Assembly (NCBI RefSeq): GCF_020216025.1
Contig: NZ_JAIWNC010000052.1
Coordinates: 1 to 64,000 of the forward strand
Source: Jidongwangia harbinensis
Lineage (GTDB): Bacteria; Actinomycetota; Actinomycetes; Mycobacteriales; Micromonosporaceae
Direction: 5' to 3'
Length of the DNA: 64,000 nt
The notes below the pieces were generated by a model. The model had not been told where the DNA came from. It searched no databases and saw only the letters and a list, made by a program, of their open reading frames with translations. Below are positions 16,165 through 25,323 of this stretch, piece after piece (position 1 is the stretch's first letter; each line of letters begins with the position of its first letter). The translations under genes were made by a program, and so were the position numbers.

Positions 16165-17841
16165 TCAGCCGGCCCGGCGGGCGGTCGTGCCGCCCGCGGG
16201 CCCGGTCACGGTCATCCGGTCGCCGGCGAACGCGACGGTGACCTCGGGGCCGCCGCCGGTGGGGTCGTCCGGCCGGTAGTGGTCACCGGACCGGACGAAC
16301 GACAGCGCCGGAGCCCCGGTGGGCAGCTCGGCACCCTGCACGCCGCCGTTCGCGTCGACGGCGTACCAGCCCAGGACCGATCGTCCGCCGGTCGTGACGG
16401 TCACGTAGCTGCGCAGTTCGCCGTCGGCGAGGATCGTGCCGGCCGGGGTGACCGCGGTGATCGGACCGAACTCCGATTCGATGAGGCCGCGTTCCGTGCG
16501 GCCCTCGCCGGTGCGCCCGGCCAGCAGCGCCGACACCCGCTCCGCGTGCCGGCGGACGTCGCCGGGCGGGACGCCGCGGGGCGGGAGGAGCGCCGCGACG
16601 CCGTCCGCGCCGTGGGCGGAGATCTCCATGCGGCCGTCCCGTGCGGTCACCTCGAACGAACCTCCCGTGCCCAGCCGGTAGGTGCCGACGATACCGGCGC
16701 CGTCCACCGCACCGGCCGACGTGCCGGGCACCGGCACCGGATCACCGGCGAACAGCGCCGGGCCGATCGCGCCGAGCAGCTTCTCCGCGGTCATCCCCGG
16801 CCGGTTGGAGGTGACCACCACCGCCCGCTGCCGTTCCGGCAGCCAGGCGACCACCACGTTGTGGCCGACGTCGCCGCCCCCGCCGGCGGTCATCAGCACG
16901 GGCATGCCGTGCACCTTCGCCGCGAGCGCCACCCACCCCGGCGTCTCCGACCGGCCGTCGCCCAGGTCGAAGCCGGGCCGGCCGATGGCCGCGACGGACC
17001 CGCCGGAGACCACGGCGCCGGTGAAGAGCGCGTGGGTCCAGGACGCCAGCTGCCGCGCGGTCATGGCGAGTCCGCCGTTGCCGTCCAGCGCCCAGTGCGG
17101 TCCGCCGAAGTCGCCCCGCTGACCGGTGCCGCCGCCGTCCAGATAGCCGACGGCGCGCGGCCCGGCCGCGGCCGGAGTGCCGTTCCAGAAGCCCCCGGCG
17201 ACCCGGCCGCCGGGCCGGGACAGAATCCTCGACGCGGTGTAGTCCCGGTAGCTCCGGCCCGACAGCTTCTCGATGATGAGGGCCAGCAGGGTGTACCCGC
17301 CGTTGGAGTAGGCGTGGCCGGTGCCCGGCGGGAAGGCCAGCCGGAGCCGGCCGAGGGCCGCGACGGCGGCGTCCCGCGACAGCGGCCGGTAGTCCTCGCC
17401 GTGCGATCCGGTCAGCCCGCTGGTGTGCAGGAGCAGCTGCCGCACGGTGGCCGCGCGGACCGGTCCGGCCAGTTCGGGCAGCAGCCGGCCGGCCCGGTCG
17501 TCCAGCGTCAGCTTCCCGTCGTCGACCAGGCCGAAGACGGTGGCGGCGGTGACCGCCTTGGTGACCGAGCCGATGCTGAAGACGGTGTCCGGCGTGTTCC
17601 GTGTCCCGGTGGCGTCGTTCGCCGATCCGTACCCGGCCAGGCATTCGAACCGGCCGCCGGTGGAGATCGCGACCGACCCGCTGAACCCGGATCGTGCCCA
17701 GGCGCCGAACGCGGCGTCGAGGGTGCGGTCGCACGCCGGTTCCGCGCCGGTGGTGGCCGGTCCCGGACCGGGAGTGTCCGCTGTGCAGGCGGCCAGTGCC
17801 GCGGCCAGCAGCACGGACATCATCGCCAGACGTCTGTTCAT
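16165..17841 (-). CDS. Serine hydrolase lipoprotein, class C beta-lactamase / DD-peptidase family
   Basis: A 558-residue exported protein. The signal sequence ends in a lipobox-like LAAC (Cys19), so it is probably lipid-anchored. The catalytic Ser-x-x-Lys is SVTK in VFSIGSVTKAVTA (about 92-95). The Tyr-x-Asn-like motif is YSNGGY (HAYSNGGYTLLA). The third box lies near MTAGGGGDVGHN. The C-terminal third is an all-beta extension often present in this family. Such enzymes act on peptidoglycan stems, D-amino-acid peptides or esters; the true substrate is unknown. First gene of an operon with the OmpR-type regulator and kinase, so it may report on or respond to cell-wall state. Confidence 0.85.
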   Translation of the reverse strand: MNRRLAMMSVLLAAALAACTADTPGPGPATTGAEPACDRTLDAAFGAWARSGFSGSVAISTGGRFECLAGYGSANDATGTRNTPDTVFSIGSVTKAVTAATVFGLVDDGKLTLDDRAGRLLPELAGPVRAATVRQLLLHTSGLTGSHGEDYRPLSRDAAVAALGRLRLAFPPGTGHAYSNGGYTLLALIIEKLSGRSYRDYTASRILSRPGGRVAGGFWNGTPAAAGPRAVGYLDGGGTGQRGDFGGPHWALDGNGGLAMTARQLASWTHALFTGAVVSGGSVAAIGRPGFDLGDGRSETPGWVALAAKVHGMPVLMTAGGGGDVGHNVVVAWLPERQRAVVVTSNRPGMTAEKLLGAIGPALFAGDPVPVPGTSAGAVDGAGIVGTYRLGTGGSFEVTARDGRMEISAHGADGVAALLPPRGVPPGDVRRHAERVSALLAGRTGEGRTERGLIESEFGPITAVTPAGTILADGELRSYVTVTTGGRSVLGWYAVDANGGVQGAELPTGAPALSFVRSGDHYRPDDPTGGGPEVTVAFAGDRMTVTGPAGGTTARRAG

Positions 17842-17984
17842 CCGGCGACCGTACGAAGGGCCCTGCGAACGTGCGGTAAACGAACCTGGACCGGCGCGCG
17901 TCCGGCCAGAACCGGGTCGACCAGGACGGGCTGATCAGGCTGAACGAGATGACACCCGCCGGATGAGCCGGGCCGACGCGCCTG

Positions 17985-18890
17985 TCACCGCTGTTCAGCC
18001 TGCTCGGTGCCGCCGGAACGAGGGCCGGCGTACCGCAGGGCGGAGGACCGGGGTCCGGTCCGGTCGGGCCCGCCGGGATGCTCCCGGGGCACCACGGCCA
18101 CCGGGCAGTCGGCGGTGCGGGCCACCACCAGCGGTACGCCGTCCTGGCGCGGCCAGCCCATCGGACCGTGCTGCCGGCCCTCGACGACCAGCAGGCCGGC
18201 GCCGATCCCGGCCTGCACCAGGGCTTCCGGCACCGGCCCGCGGAGGATCGCCCGCCGGCTCCGGACCGCGGGAAACGCCACCGAGTACGGCTCCACCCGC
18301 TCGCGCAGCACGTGCAGGGCGCGCGCGTCCAGGGCGGCGCGGGTGCGCGGGTGGGTGACGTGCTCCCGCGGACCGTCGGGGCAGACGTGCACCGCGGCGA
18401 GCGGTACCCGGTGCTGGCCGGCCCAGGCGAACGCGAACCGCAGGGCCGCGTGCCCGGACGTCTCGCCGTCCACGGCGACCACGACATGCCCGGCGAACGC
18501 CGCGCCCCGGCCGCCGGCCAGACCGCGCACCACGACGACCGGGCAGCGGGCGTGCCGCAGGATGCGGCGCACCGTGGTGCCGGCACCACCGGCACCGATC
18601 ACGAGCAGGTCCGCGGCGCACTCGGTCAGCACCGACTCCGGCGCGGCCGCCGAGGTCCGCACGGCCACCCGCTGCCCGCCGAGGCGGTTGCGCAGCACCC
18701 CGACGGTGTGCGCGAGCGACGGGTCCGCCACCTCCAACGGCAGCGCCGGCAGCCGGTCCGGGAACCGCGCGGCGGGGTAGGCGCGCAGGAGGACCAGGCG
18801 CGAGTCCGTGGCGGCGGCCTCGTCGGCCGCCCAGGCCAGTGCCGCCGATCCGTGTGCGCCACCGACCCCGGCGACGATCGTGCCGGTCAT
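17985..18890 (-). CDS. Tandem universal stress protein
   Basis: A 301-residue cytoplasmic protein with two UspA domains (about 1-140 and 150-285). The first starts TGTIVAGVGGAHGSAALAWAADEA and carries LLVIGAGGAGTTVRRIL; the second starts HVVVAVDGETSGHAALRFAFAWA. The nucleotide-binding loop of the second domain is poorly kept. The ATG at 18890 overlaps the stop of a possible 22-codon leader frame; a GTG at 18962 would give 24 more residues but has its ribosome site directly against it. Last gene of pflB-pflA-usp. Stress proteins of this type are common in hypoxia regulons of actinobacteria. Confidence 0.85.
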   Translation of the reverse strand: MTGTIVAGVGGAHGSAALAWAADEAAATDSRLVLLRAYPAARFPDRLPALPLEVADPSLAHTVGVLRNRLGGQRVAVRTSAAAPESVLTECAADLLVIGAGGAGTTVRRILRHARCPVVVVRGLAGGRGAAFAGHVVVAVDGETSGHAALRFAFAWAGQHRVPLAAVHVCPDGPREHVTHPRTRAALDARALHVLRERVEPYSVAFPAVRSRRAILRGPVPEALVQAGIGAGLLVVEGRQHGPMGWPRQDGVPLVVARTADCPVAVVPREHPGGPDRTGPRSSALRYAGPRSGGTEQAEQR

Positions 18891-18955
18891 CGGCCGCACC
18901 GGCCCGTCGCTCGTGCCGGGGCCGCCGGGCGGCCGTGCCCCGGGGAGACGGTCAT
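18887..18955 (-). CDS. Possible 22-residue leader peptide coupled to the stress-protein gene
   Basis: The ATG at 18955 has the best ribosome-binding site of the area (GGAGG, 7 bases upstream). The frame ends in a TGA overlapping the ATG of the stress-protein gene (ATGA). The peptide starts MTVSPGHGRP and is rich in Pro, Ala, Gly and Arg. It may only bring ribosomes to the downstream start. It could be chance, since the same site also sits near the GTG at 18962. Confidence 0.35.
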   Translation of the reverse strand: MTVSPGHGRPAAPARATGRCGR

Positions 18956-18969
18956 GGTGCACCTCCGGA

Positions 18970-19719
18970 TCAGCACACGGTCAGCCCGCGGGCCCGGAAC
19001 CGGCCGCGGACCCGGTCGAGCAGCTCGGCGCCGGGTGGCTCCGTCTCGGCCAGCGGGAAGTCGATGCCCAGGGCGGCGTACTTGCCGGCGCCCAGGCGGT
19101 GGAACGGCAGGACCTCGACCCGTTCGACGGTGGGCACGGCCGCCACGATGTCGGCGACCGCGTCGACGTTCGCCGGGTCGTCGGTGAGGCCGGGCACCAG
19201 CACGAACCGGACCCAGATCGGGATGCCGCGCCCGGCGAGGCGGTGGGCGAACCGGACGGTCGGCGTGAGGCGGCCGGTCCGGGTCACCCGCTGGTAGGTG
19301 CCGGGGTCGCCGGACTTGATGTCGAGCAGGACCAGGTCGACCGCGTCGAGCAGGGCGTCGTCGGCCCGGTCGCCGAGGAAGCCGCTGGTGTCCAGCGCGG
19401 TGTGCAGGCCCATCGCCGTGCAGCGGGTGAGCACCTCGCGGACGAACGCCGGCTGTTGCAGCGGTTCGCCGCCGCTGATGGTGACCCCGCCGCCGGCGAC
19501 CTTGATGAACCGTTCGTAGCGGCGGATCCGGGTGACCAGCTCGTCGACGGTGGTGGGCTCGCCGTTGCGCTGGTACCAGGTGTCCGGGCTGTGGCAGTAC
19601 TGGCACCGCAGCGGGCAGCCGGCGAGGAACGCCACGAACCGGGTGCCCGGCCCGTCCACTCCGGTGGAGACGTCGAAGGAGTGGACGGCGCCGGTCACGG
19701 GCACGGCCTGGACGCTCAC
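18970..19719 (-). CDS. pflA: Pyruvate formate-lyase activating enzyme (radical SAM)
   Basis: A 249-residue radical-SAM activase that would put the glycyl radical on PflB. The cluster-binding cysteines are Cys35, Cys39 and Cys42 (CPLRCQYC). The SAM-binding GGE motif is in VTISGGEPLQQ, and LLDIKSGDP and RFVLVPGLTDD follow as in other PflA proteins. The GTG start overlaps the pflB stop (GTGA), so the two are translationally coupled. It needs anoxic conditions to work. Confidence 0.95.
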   Translation of the reverse strand: MSVQAVPVTGAVHSFDVSTGVDGPGTRFVAFLAGCPLRCQYCHSPDTWYQRNGEPTTVDELVTRIRRYERFIKVAGGGVTISGGEPLQQPAFVREVLTRCTAMGLHTALDTSGFLGDRADDALLDAVDLVLLDIKSGDPGTYQRVTRTGRLTPTVRFAHRLAGRGIPIWVRFVLVPGLTDDPANVDAVADIVAAVPTVERVEVLPFHRLGAGKYAALGIDFPLAETEPPGAELLDRVRGRFRARGLTVC

Positions 19720-21956
19720 AGCGCACCGTGGAAGGTCCGGGAGATCACGTCGTGCTGCTGCTCGCGGGTGAGCCGGACGAAGTTGACCGCGTAGCCGGAC
19801 ACCCTGATGGTGAGCTGCGGGTATTTCTCGGGGTGGGCCATGGCGTCGGTGAGGGTGGCCCGGTCGAGCACGTTGACGTTGAGGTGGAAGCCGCCGGCGT
19901 CGGTGTAGCCGTCCAGGACCCCGGCCAGGTTGCCGATCCGCTCGTCCCGGGTGTGCCCGAGGCCGTCCGGGGTGACCGTGGTGGTCAGGGAGATGCCGTC
20001 CCGGGCGCAGCGGTACGGCAGCTTGGCGACCGACAGCGCGGCGGCGACCAGGCCGTGCCGGTCCCGGCCGTTCATCGGGTTGGCGCCGGGCGCGAACGGC
20101 TCGCCGGTGCGCCGCCCGTCCGGGGTGTTGCCGGTGTGCTTGCCGTAGACCACGTTCGACGTGATGGTCAGCACCGACAGGCTGGGTTCGGCACCACGGT
20201 ACGCCGGCTGCCGGCGGATCTTCGCCATGAACCGTTCGACCAGGTCGACGGCGATCGCGTCGGCGCGGTCGTCGTTGTTGCCGAAGGTCGGAAAGTCCCC
20301 GTCCACGGCGTAGTCGACGACCAGCCCGGTGGTGTCGCGCAGCGCCTTGACCTGGGCGTACCGGATCGCGGAGAGGCTGTCGGCGGCCACCGAGAGTCCG
20401 GCGATGCCGGTGGCGAGGAAGCGGTGCACCGGGTAGTCGTGCAGGGCCATCTCGATGCGCTCGTAGGCGTACCTGTCGTGCATGTAGTGGATGACGTTGA
20501 GCGCGTCCACGTACGTCTCGGCCAGCCAGTCCAGGGTGCGGTCGAACGCGGCGAGCACCTCGGCGTAGTCGAGCACGTCCCCGGCGACCGGTGGGCCCAC
20601 CGGCGCCACCTGCTCGCCGGTGATCTCGTCGCGGCCGCCGTTGATCGCGTACAGCAGGGCCTTGGCCAGGTTGGCCCGGGCGCCGAAGAACTGCATGTCC
20701 TTGCCGACCCGCATGGCGGACACGCAGCACGCGATGGCGGTGTCGTCGCTGTAGTCGGGCCGGATCAGGTCGTCGTTCTCGTACTGGATGGAGCTGGTGT
20801 CGATGGAGACCTGGGCGCAGAACCGCTTGAAGCCCTCGGGCAGCGCCGGCGACCACAGGACGGTCAGGTTCGGCTCGGGTGCGGGTCCGAGGTTGTAGAG
20901 CGTCTGCAGGTAGCGGAAGCTGCTGCGGGTCACCAGCGGCCGGCCGTCCGCGCCGCGGCCGCCGATCGCCTCGGTCACCCAGGTGGGGTCGCCGGAGAAC
21001 AGCTGGTCGTACTCGGGCGTGCGCAGGAACCGGATGATCCGCAGCTTGATCACGAAGTCGTCGATGAGTTCCTGCGCGGCGGACTCGGTGAGGGTGCCCT
21101 CGTCGATGTCGCGTTGCAGGTAGATGTCCACGAACGTCGAGGTCCGGCCGAGCGACATGGCCGCGCCGTTCTGTTCCTTGGTGGCGGCCAGGTAGGCGAA
21201 GTACAGCCACTGGATCGCCTCGCGGCCGGTGGTCGCCGGCCCGGAGATGTCCGAGCCGTACCCGGCCGCCATGGTCTTGAGTTCTTCGAGGGCGCGGATC
21301 TGCTCGGCCAGTTCCTCGCGGTCGCGGATGACGTCCTCGGCGGAGAGCCGCGCGTCCAGGGCGTCCTTGCGGGCACGCCGTTCGGCGATCAGCCGGTCCA
21401 CGCCGTACAGGGCGACCCGGCGGTAGTCACCGATGATCCGGCCGCGGCCGTACGCGTCGGGCAGCCCGGTGATGATGTGTGAACGCCGCGCGGCCAGCAC
21501 GTCGGCGGGGTACGCGTCGAAGACGCCGTCGTTGTGCGTCTTGCGGTACCGGGAGTAGATCGCGTGCACCGCCGGGTCCAGCGCGTACCCGTAGGCCTTG
21601 AGCCCGGCCTCGACCATCCGCAGGCCGCCGGCCGGCATGATGGCCCGGCGCAGCGGCGCGCTGGTCTGCAGTCCGACGATCAGTTCGTGCGAGCGGTCGA
21701 GGTAGCCGGGGGCGTGCGCGGTGATGGTCGACGGGGTGTGCGTGTCGACGTCGTAGATCCCGCGCCGGCGTTCCTCGACGAACATGCGCTGCAGTTCCTG
21801 CCAGATCCGGTCGGTGCGGTGCGTCGGCCCGGCCAGGAACGCCCCGTCGCCGGTGTAGGGCGTGACGTTGTCGTGGATGAACCCGGCCACGTCGATCGTG
21901 TCGCGCCAGGCCGTACCCGTGAACCCACGCCAGGCATCTCTGCGTTCCTGCACCAT
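19716..21956 (-). CDS. pflB: Pyruvate formate-lyase (formate C-acetyltransferase)
   Basis: A 746-residue glycyl-radical enzyme converting pyruvate and CoA to acetyl-CoA and formate. The active-site cysteine pair is in AIACCVSAMRVG. The radical glycine is Gly721 in RVSGYAVNF, 25 residues from the C-terminus. The N-terminal WRGFTGTAWRDTIDVAGFI and other PFL blocks are present, and length is normal. The upstream 70 bases hold a DevR/DosR-like box (22006-22020). Together with pflA and a stress-protein gene it forms an operon. A functional PFL is notable in an otherwise aerobic actinomycete and suggests survival without oxygen. Confidence 0.97.
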   Translation of the reverse strand: MVQERRDAWRGFTGTAWRDTIDVAGFIHDNVTPYTGDGAFLAGPTHRTDRIWQELQRMFVEERRRGIYDVDTHTPSTITAHAPGYLDRSHELIVGLQTSAPLRRAIMPAGGLRMVEAGLKAYGYALDPAVHAIYSRYRKTHNDGVFDAYPADVLAARRSHIITGLPDAYGRGRIIGDYRRVALYGVDRLIAERRARKDALDARLSAEDVIRDREELAEQIRALEELKTMAAGYGSDISGPATTGREAIQWLYFAYLAATKEQNGAAMSLGRTSTFVDIYLQRDIDEGTLTESAAQELIDDFVIKLRIIRFLRTPEYDQLFSGDPTWVTEAIGGRGADGRPLVTRSSFRYLQTLYNLGPAPEPNLTVLWSPALPEGFKRFCAQVSIDTSSIQYENDDLIRPDYSDDTAIACCVSAMRVGKDMQFFGARANLAKALLYAINGGRDEITGEQVAPVGPPVAGDVLDYAEVLAAFDRTLDWLAETYVDALNVIHYMHDRYAYERIEMALHDYPVHRFLATGIAGLSVAADSLSAIRYAQVKALRDTTGLVVDYAVDGDFPTFGNNDDRADAIAVDLVERFMAKIRRQPAYRGAEPSLSVLTITSNVVYGKHTGNTPDGRRTGEPFAPGANPMNGRDRHGLVAAALSVAKLPYRCARDGISLTTTVTPDGLGHTRDERIGNLAGVLDGYTDAGGFHLNVNVLDRATLTDAMAHPEKYPQLTIRVSGYAVNFVRLTREQQHDVISRTFHGAL

Positions 21957-22005
21957 GACTCCTCCTCGCTTCTCCTCCCAGCCTCGCCGGTGACCCCCGG
22001 TCCGG

Positions 22006-22020
22006 GCAGGGCCGAAAGTC
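22006..22020 (-). promoter_or_regulatory. DevR/DosR-like box upstream of pflB
   Basis: On the minus strand GGGACTTTCGGCCCT closely matches the hypoxia-regulator box known from mycobacteria (GGGACTT-N-GNCCC type). It ends 50 bases before the pflB ATG, a normal activator position. No DevR or DevS gene lies in the window. Confidence 0.75.
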
Positions 22021-22026
22021 CCGCCA

Positions 22027-24690
22027 CTACCTGCTGTCCGACGAGGCCGCCGGGCAGGCGGCGCGGCCCGCTTCCAGCCGGGCGACCGGGACGCGGAACG
22101 GTGAGCAGGACACGTAGTCCAGCCCGGCGTGGTGGAAGAACCGGACGGAGGCGGGGTCGCCGCCGTGTTCCCCGCAGACCCCGACGGTGAGGTCCGGCCG
22201 GGTGGTCCGGCCGCGTTCGACGGCGATCCGGACGAGTTCGCCGACGCCGTCGGTGTCGATCGTTTCGAACGGTGACGCGGCGAAGATGCCCAGTGCCAGG
22301 TAGCGGCCGAAGAAGGCGCCTTCCACGTCGTCGCGGGAGAAGCCCCATGTCATCTGGGTCAGGTCGTTGGTGCCGAAGGAGAAGAACTCCGCGTTGTGCG
22401 CGATGTCGCCGGCGGTCAGCGCGGCCCGGGGTACCTCGATCATCGTGCCGATCCGGATGCGCGGGATGCCGTCGATGTCCCGCAGTACGGCCTCGGCTTC
22501 CGCGCGTACTGTCTCGAGTTCCTGCGCGGTGCCGACCAGCGGCACCATGATCTCGGGTCGTGGGTCGCCGCCGGCGGCCGTCCGCAGCGCCGCCGCCTCC
22601 GCGATGGCCCGTACCTGCATGGCGAACAGACCGGGCACGACCAGGCCCAGTCGTACTCCGCGCAGTCCGAGCATCGGGTTGGATTCGTGCATGCGGCGTA
22701 CCGCGGCGAGCAGCACCGCGTCGCGGCCCGGATCGCGGCCCTGCGCCTCGGCGCGGGCGACCCGGGCGGTCAGGTCCTCCAGCGCCGGCAGGAACTCGTG
22801 CAGCGGCGGGTCGATCAGCCGGACGGTGACCGGTCGGCCGTCCATCGCGGTGAACAACTCGACGAAGTCGGCGCGTTGTAGCGGAAGCAGCGCGGCCAGT
22901 GCCGCGTCGCGCTCGGCGTCGTCGTCGGCGAGGATGAGCCGTTCCACCAGCTCACGGCGTTCGCCGAGGAACATGTGCTCGGTGCGGCACAGCCCGACGC
23001 CGCTCGCGCCGAACCGGCGGGCCCGGGCGGCGTCGGCGCCGGTGTCGGCGTTGGCGTGCACGCCGAGGCGGCGGACGTGGTCGGCGTGGGTCATCAGGCG
23101 TTGCACGGCGGCCAGCAGCGGGTCGTTCGTGGGTGGCAGTTCGCCCTCGAAGTAGCGGACGACTCCGGAGGGGTGCACCGGCACGGCCCCCGGGTACACC
23201 CGGCCGGTGGTGCCGTCCAGCGACAGCACGTCTCCGGCGTGCAGCACGGTGTCGTGCACGGTGACCGTTTCCGTCGCGAGGTCGATGCGCAGTTGCTCGG
23301 CGCCGCAGACACAGGTCTTGCCCATGCCGCGGGCGACCACGGCGGCGTGTGACGTCTTGCCGCCGCGGCTGGTCAGGATGCCCTGTGCGGCGATCATGCC
23401 GGGCAGGTCGTCGGGGTTGGTCTCCGGTCGTACCAGGATCACCGGCCGGTCCGCCGCCGCGGCGTGGGCGGAGTCGAAGACGATCGCGCCGACCGCCGCG
23501 CCGGGTGACGCCGGCACCCCGGTGGTCAGCGGGGCCGGGGCGGTGGAGGTGTCGAAGCTGGGGAACATCAGCTGTGCCAGCTGTTCGCCCGAAACCCGTT
23601 GCAGCGCCTCGTCGAGCGTGATGGTGCCCTCGTCGACCAGCTGCGCGGCGATCACGAACGCGGCGGCCGCCGTGCGTTTGCCGACCCGGGTCTGCAGCAT
23701 CCACAGCTTGCCGCGTTCGATGGTGAACTCGATGTCGCACAGGTCGCGGTAGCGCTGTTCCAGCCGCTGCATGACCGACAGCAGCTGCCGGTAGCTGTGC
23801 GGGTCGAGGTTGGCGAGTTCGGGCAGGCCGACGGTGTTGCGGATGCCGGCGACCACGTCCTCGCCCTGGGCGTTGGGCAGGTAGTCGCCGTAGGCGCCGC
23901 GGCGGCCGGTGGCCGGGTCGCGGGTGAAGGCGACCCCGGTGCCGGAGTCCGCGCCCCGGTTGCCGAACACCATCGCCATCACGTTCACCGCGGTGCCCAG
24001 GTCCTGTGGGATGCGTTCCTGCCGGCGGTACAGCACGGCGCGTTCGGCGTTCCACGACCGGAACACCGAGGTGATGGCGAGGAACAGCTGTTCGTGCGGC
24101 GCCTGCGGGAAGTCCCGGCCGGTGTGGGCCTGGAACACCTTCTGGTACGCCCGCACCAGATCCTGCAGTTGCGCCACGCCCAGTTCCGCGTCGGACGCGA
24201 CCCCGGCGCCGGTACGCGCCGCCGCCAGTTCGGACTCGAAGTCCTCGGCGGGTACGCCGAACACGGTCTTGCCGAACATCTGGATGAGGCGCCGGTAGGA
24301 GTCCCAGGCGAACCGCTCGTCGCCGCTCTGCACGGCCAGTGCCCGCACGCTGGAGTCGGTCAGGCCGATGTCCAGAATGGTCTCCATCATGCCGGGCATC
24401 GAGAACTTGCCGCCGGAACGGACCGACAGCAGCAGCGGATCCTGCGGGTCGCCGAGCTCCTTCTCCATCCGGGCCTCGACCAGCCGCAGATGCTCCTGCA
24501 CCTCGCCGAACAGTCCGGCCGGGACCGATCCGGTACGCAGATAGGCACGGCAGGCCTCGGTGGTGATGGTGAAGCCGGGCGGCACCGGCAGACCCATCCG
24601 GGTCATCTCCGCGAGGTTGGCGCCCTTGCCGCCGAGCAGGTCCTTGAGATCCTTGTTGCCCTCCGCGAAGTCGTACACGTACCTGGCCAT
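22027..24690 (-). CDS. ppdK: Pyruvate, phosphate dikinase
   Basis: An 887-residue cytoplasmic enzyme interconverting pyruvate, ATP and phosphate with PEP, AMP and diphosphate. The N-terminal nucleotide-binding domain starts VYDFAEGNKDLKDLLGGKGANLAEM. The phospho-histidine domain has GGKTSHAAVVARGMGK. The C-terminal PEP/pyruvate domain includes GLCRTEHMF, EIMVPLVG, SFGTNDLTQMTWG and the catalytic Cys in YVSCSPFRVP. ATG at 24690 follows a GAGGGTGAG; an ATG at 24705 would add five residues. It ends 70 bases before pflB, but a DevR/DosR-like box lies between them. PPDK may save energy by using diphosphate, or feed gluconeogenesis, during dormancy. Confidence 0.96.
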   Translation of the reverse strand: MARYVYDFAEGNKDLKDLLGGKGANLAEMTRMGLPVPPGFTITTEACRAYLRTGSVPAGLFGEVQEHLRLVEARMEKELGDPQDPLLLSVRSGGKFSMPGMMETILDIGLTDSSVRALAVQSGDERFAWDSYRRLIQMFGKTVFGVPAEDFESELAAARTGAGVASDAELGVAQLQDLVRAYQKVFQAHTGRDFPQAPHEQLFLAITSVFRSWNAERAVLYRRQERIPQDLGTAVNVMAMVFGNRGADSGTGVAFTRDPATGRRGAYGDYLPNAQGEDVVAGIRNTVGLPELANLDPHSYRQLLSVMQRLEQRYRDLCDIEFTIERGKLWMLQTRVGKRTAAAAFVIAAQLVDEGTITLDEALQRVSGEQLAQLMFPSFDTSTAPAPLTTGVPASPGAAVGAIVFDSAHAAAADRPVILVRPETNPDDLPGMIAAQGILTSRGGKTSHAAVVARGMGKTCVCGAEQLRIDLATETVTVHDTVLHAGDVLSLDGTTGRVYPGAVPVHPSGVVRYFEGELPPTNDPLLAAVQRLMTHADHVRRLGVHANADTGADAARARRFGASGVGLCRTEHMFLGERRELVERLILADDDAERDAALAALLPLQRADFVELFTAMDGRPVTVRLIDPPLHEFLPALEDLTARVARAEAQGRDPGRDAVLLAAVRRMHESNPMLGLRGVRLGLVVPGLFAMQVRAIAEAAALRTAAGGDPRPEIMVPLVGTAQELETVRAEAEAVLRDIDGIPRIRIGTMIEVPRAALTAGDIAHNAEFFSFGTNDLTQMTWGFSRDDVEGAFFGRYLALGIFAASPFETIDTDGVGELVRIAVERGRTTRPDLTVGVCGEHGGDPASVRFFHHAGLDYVSCSPFRVPVARLEAGRAACPAASSDSR

Positions 24691-24763
24691 CCGGCTCACC
24701 CTCATCAGCTCGGCGCGTATGTGTCCTCCTCTGGTGGTACGCCCGGCGACGTCCCGGCCAGTA

Positions 24764-24777
24764 GGGCCGGACGGCCC
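24764..24777. promoter_or_regulatory. DevR/DosR-like box upstream of ppdK
   Basis: GGGCCGGACGGCCC has the GGG-N-C-N4-G-N-CCC spacing of the pflB box, but with C at position 4 of both halves. It lies 74 bases upstream of the ppdK start, in the region shared with the divergent SHOCT-like gene. Weaker than the pflB site. Confidence 0.45.
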
Positions 24778-24888
24778 TGCGTCGCGGTCAACGACCTGTA
24801 CGGCACCGCCACCCTGGCCCATCTGCTGGAGTACGACTCGACATCCGGCCGGTTCGACGCCGGACGGCCGGTTCCGGCGGCGGTTCCG

Positions 24889-24906
24889 GTTCCGGCCGGC
24901 CGGAAC
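24889..24906. promoter_or_regulatory. Perfect 18-bp palindrome GTTCCGGCCGGCCGGAAC
   Basis: Seen directly in the 296-bp gap between divergent ppdK and the SHOCT-like gene, 81 bases before the latter's start. There is no T-run and both flanking genes read away from it, so an operator is more likely than a terminator. GC-rich chance symmetry is possible. Confidence 0.4.
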
Positions 24907-24986
24907 ACCGGTCCGGAATGGACGGGGGGCTCTCCCGCTCCGCCCCGCCAAGGGTCAGTATGAGGGGGAGCCCGGAGGTGATGACG

Positions 24987-25271
24987 ATGCTGTTCTTCGT
25001 TGCCGTGATGGTCCTGGTGCTGGCCGTGAGCGTGGCGGCGATGTGGCCGTGGGAGGAGGACGAGGCGAAGTCCCACGACAGCGACTCGCCCGGCACCGCC
25101 GCGGTGCGCGGTGCGCCGCCGCAGACGCTCGAGGGCGCGCTGGTGGCGCAACTGGTGGCCGGCGAGATCACCTCACCGCAGTACCGGCACGCCATGGCGA
25201 ACCTGGCCGTGCGGGACGCGGACCGGCACCCGCTCACCGTCCCGCCGGACACCGGGCCGGCCAACGCCTGA
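24987..25271 (+). CDS. Small SHOCT-like membrane protein
   Basis: A 94-residue protein with one N-terminal membrane helix (MLFFVAVMVLVLAVSVAAMW), an acidic stretch (PWEEDEAK), and a C-terminal short helical motif of SHOCT type (LEGALVAQLVAGEITSPQYRHAM). A GGAGG 8 bases upstream fits the ATG at 24987; an ATG two codons earlier is too close to it. Proteins of this kind occur beside stress genes in many actinobacteria, but no function is known. Divergent from ppdK and followed by a strong shared terminator. Confidence 0.78.
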   Translation: MLFFVAVMVLVLAVSVAAMWPWEEDEAKSHDSDSPGTAAVRGAPPQTLEGALVAQLVAGEITSPQYRHAMANLAVRDADRHPLTVPPDTGPANA

Positions 25272-25278
25272 GGCCGGT

Positions 25279-25312
25279 GCCGGGTGGCCGCCGCGCGGGG
25301 CGGCCACCCGGC
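25279..25312. terminator. Bidirectional terminator between SHOCT-like gene and stress-protein gene
   Basis: A perfect 14-bp stem (25279-25292 with 25299-25312) and a six-base loop lie between two converging genes, 7 bases after the first stop and 11 bases from the second. No T-run, as is usual in high-GC actinomycetes. Confidence 0.85.
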
Positions 25313-25323
25313 GCTGCGGGCCG

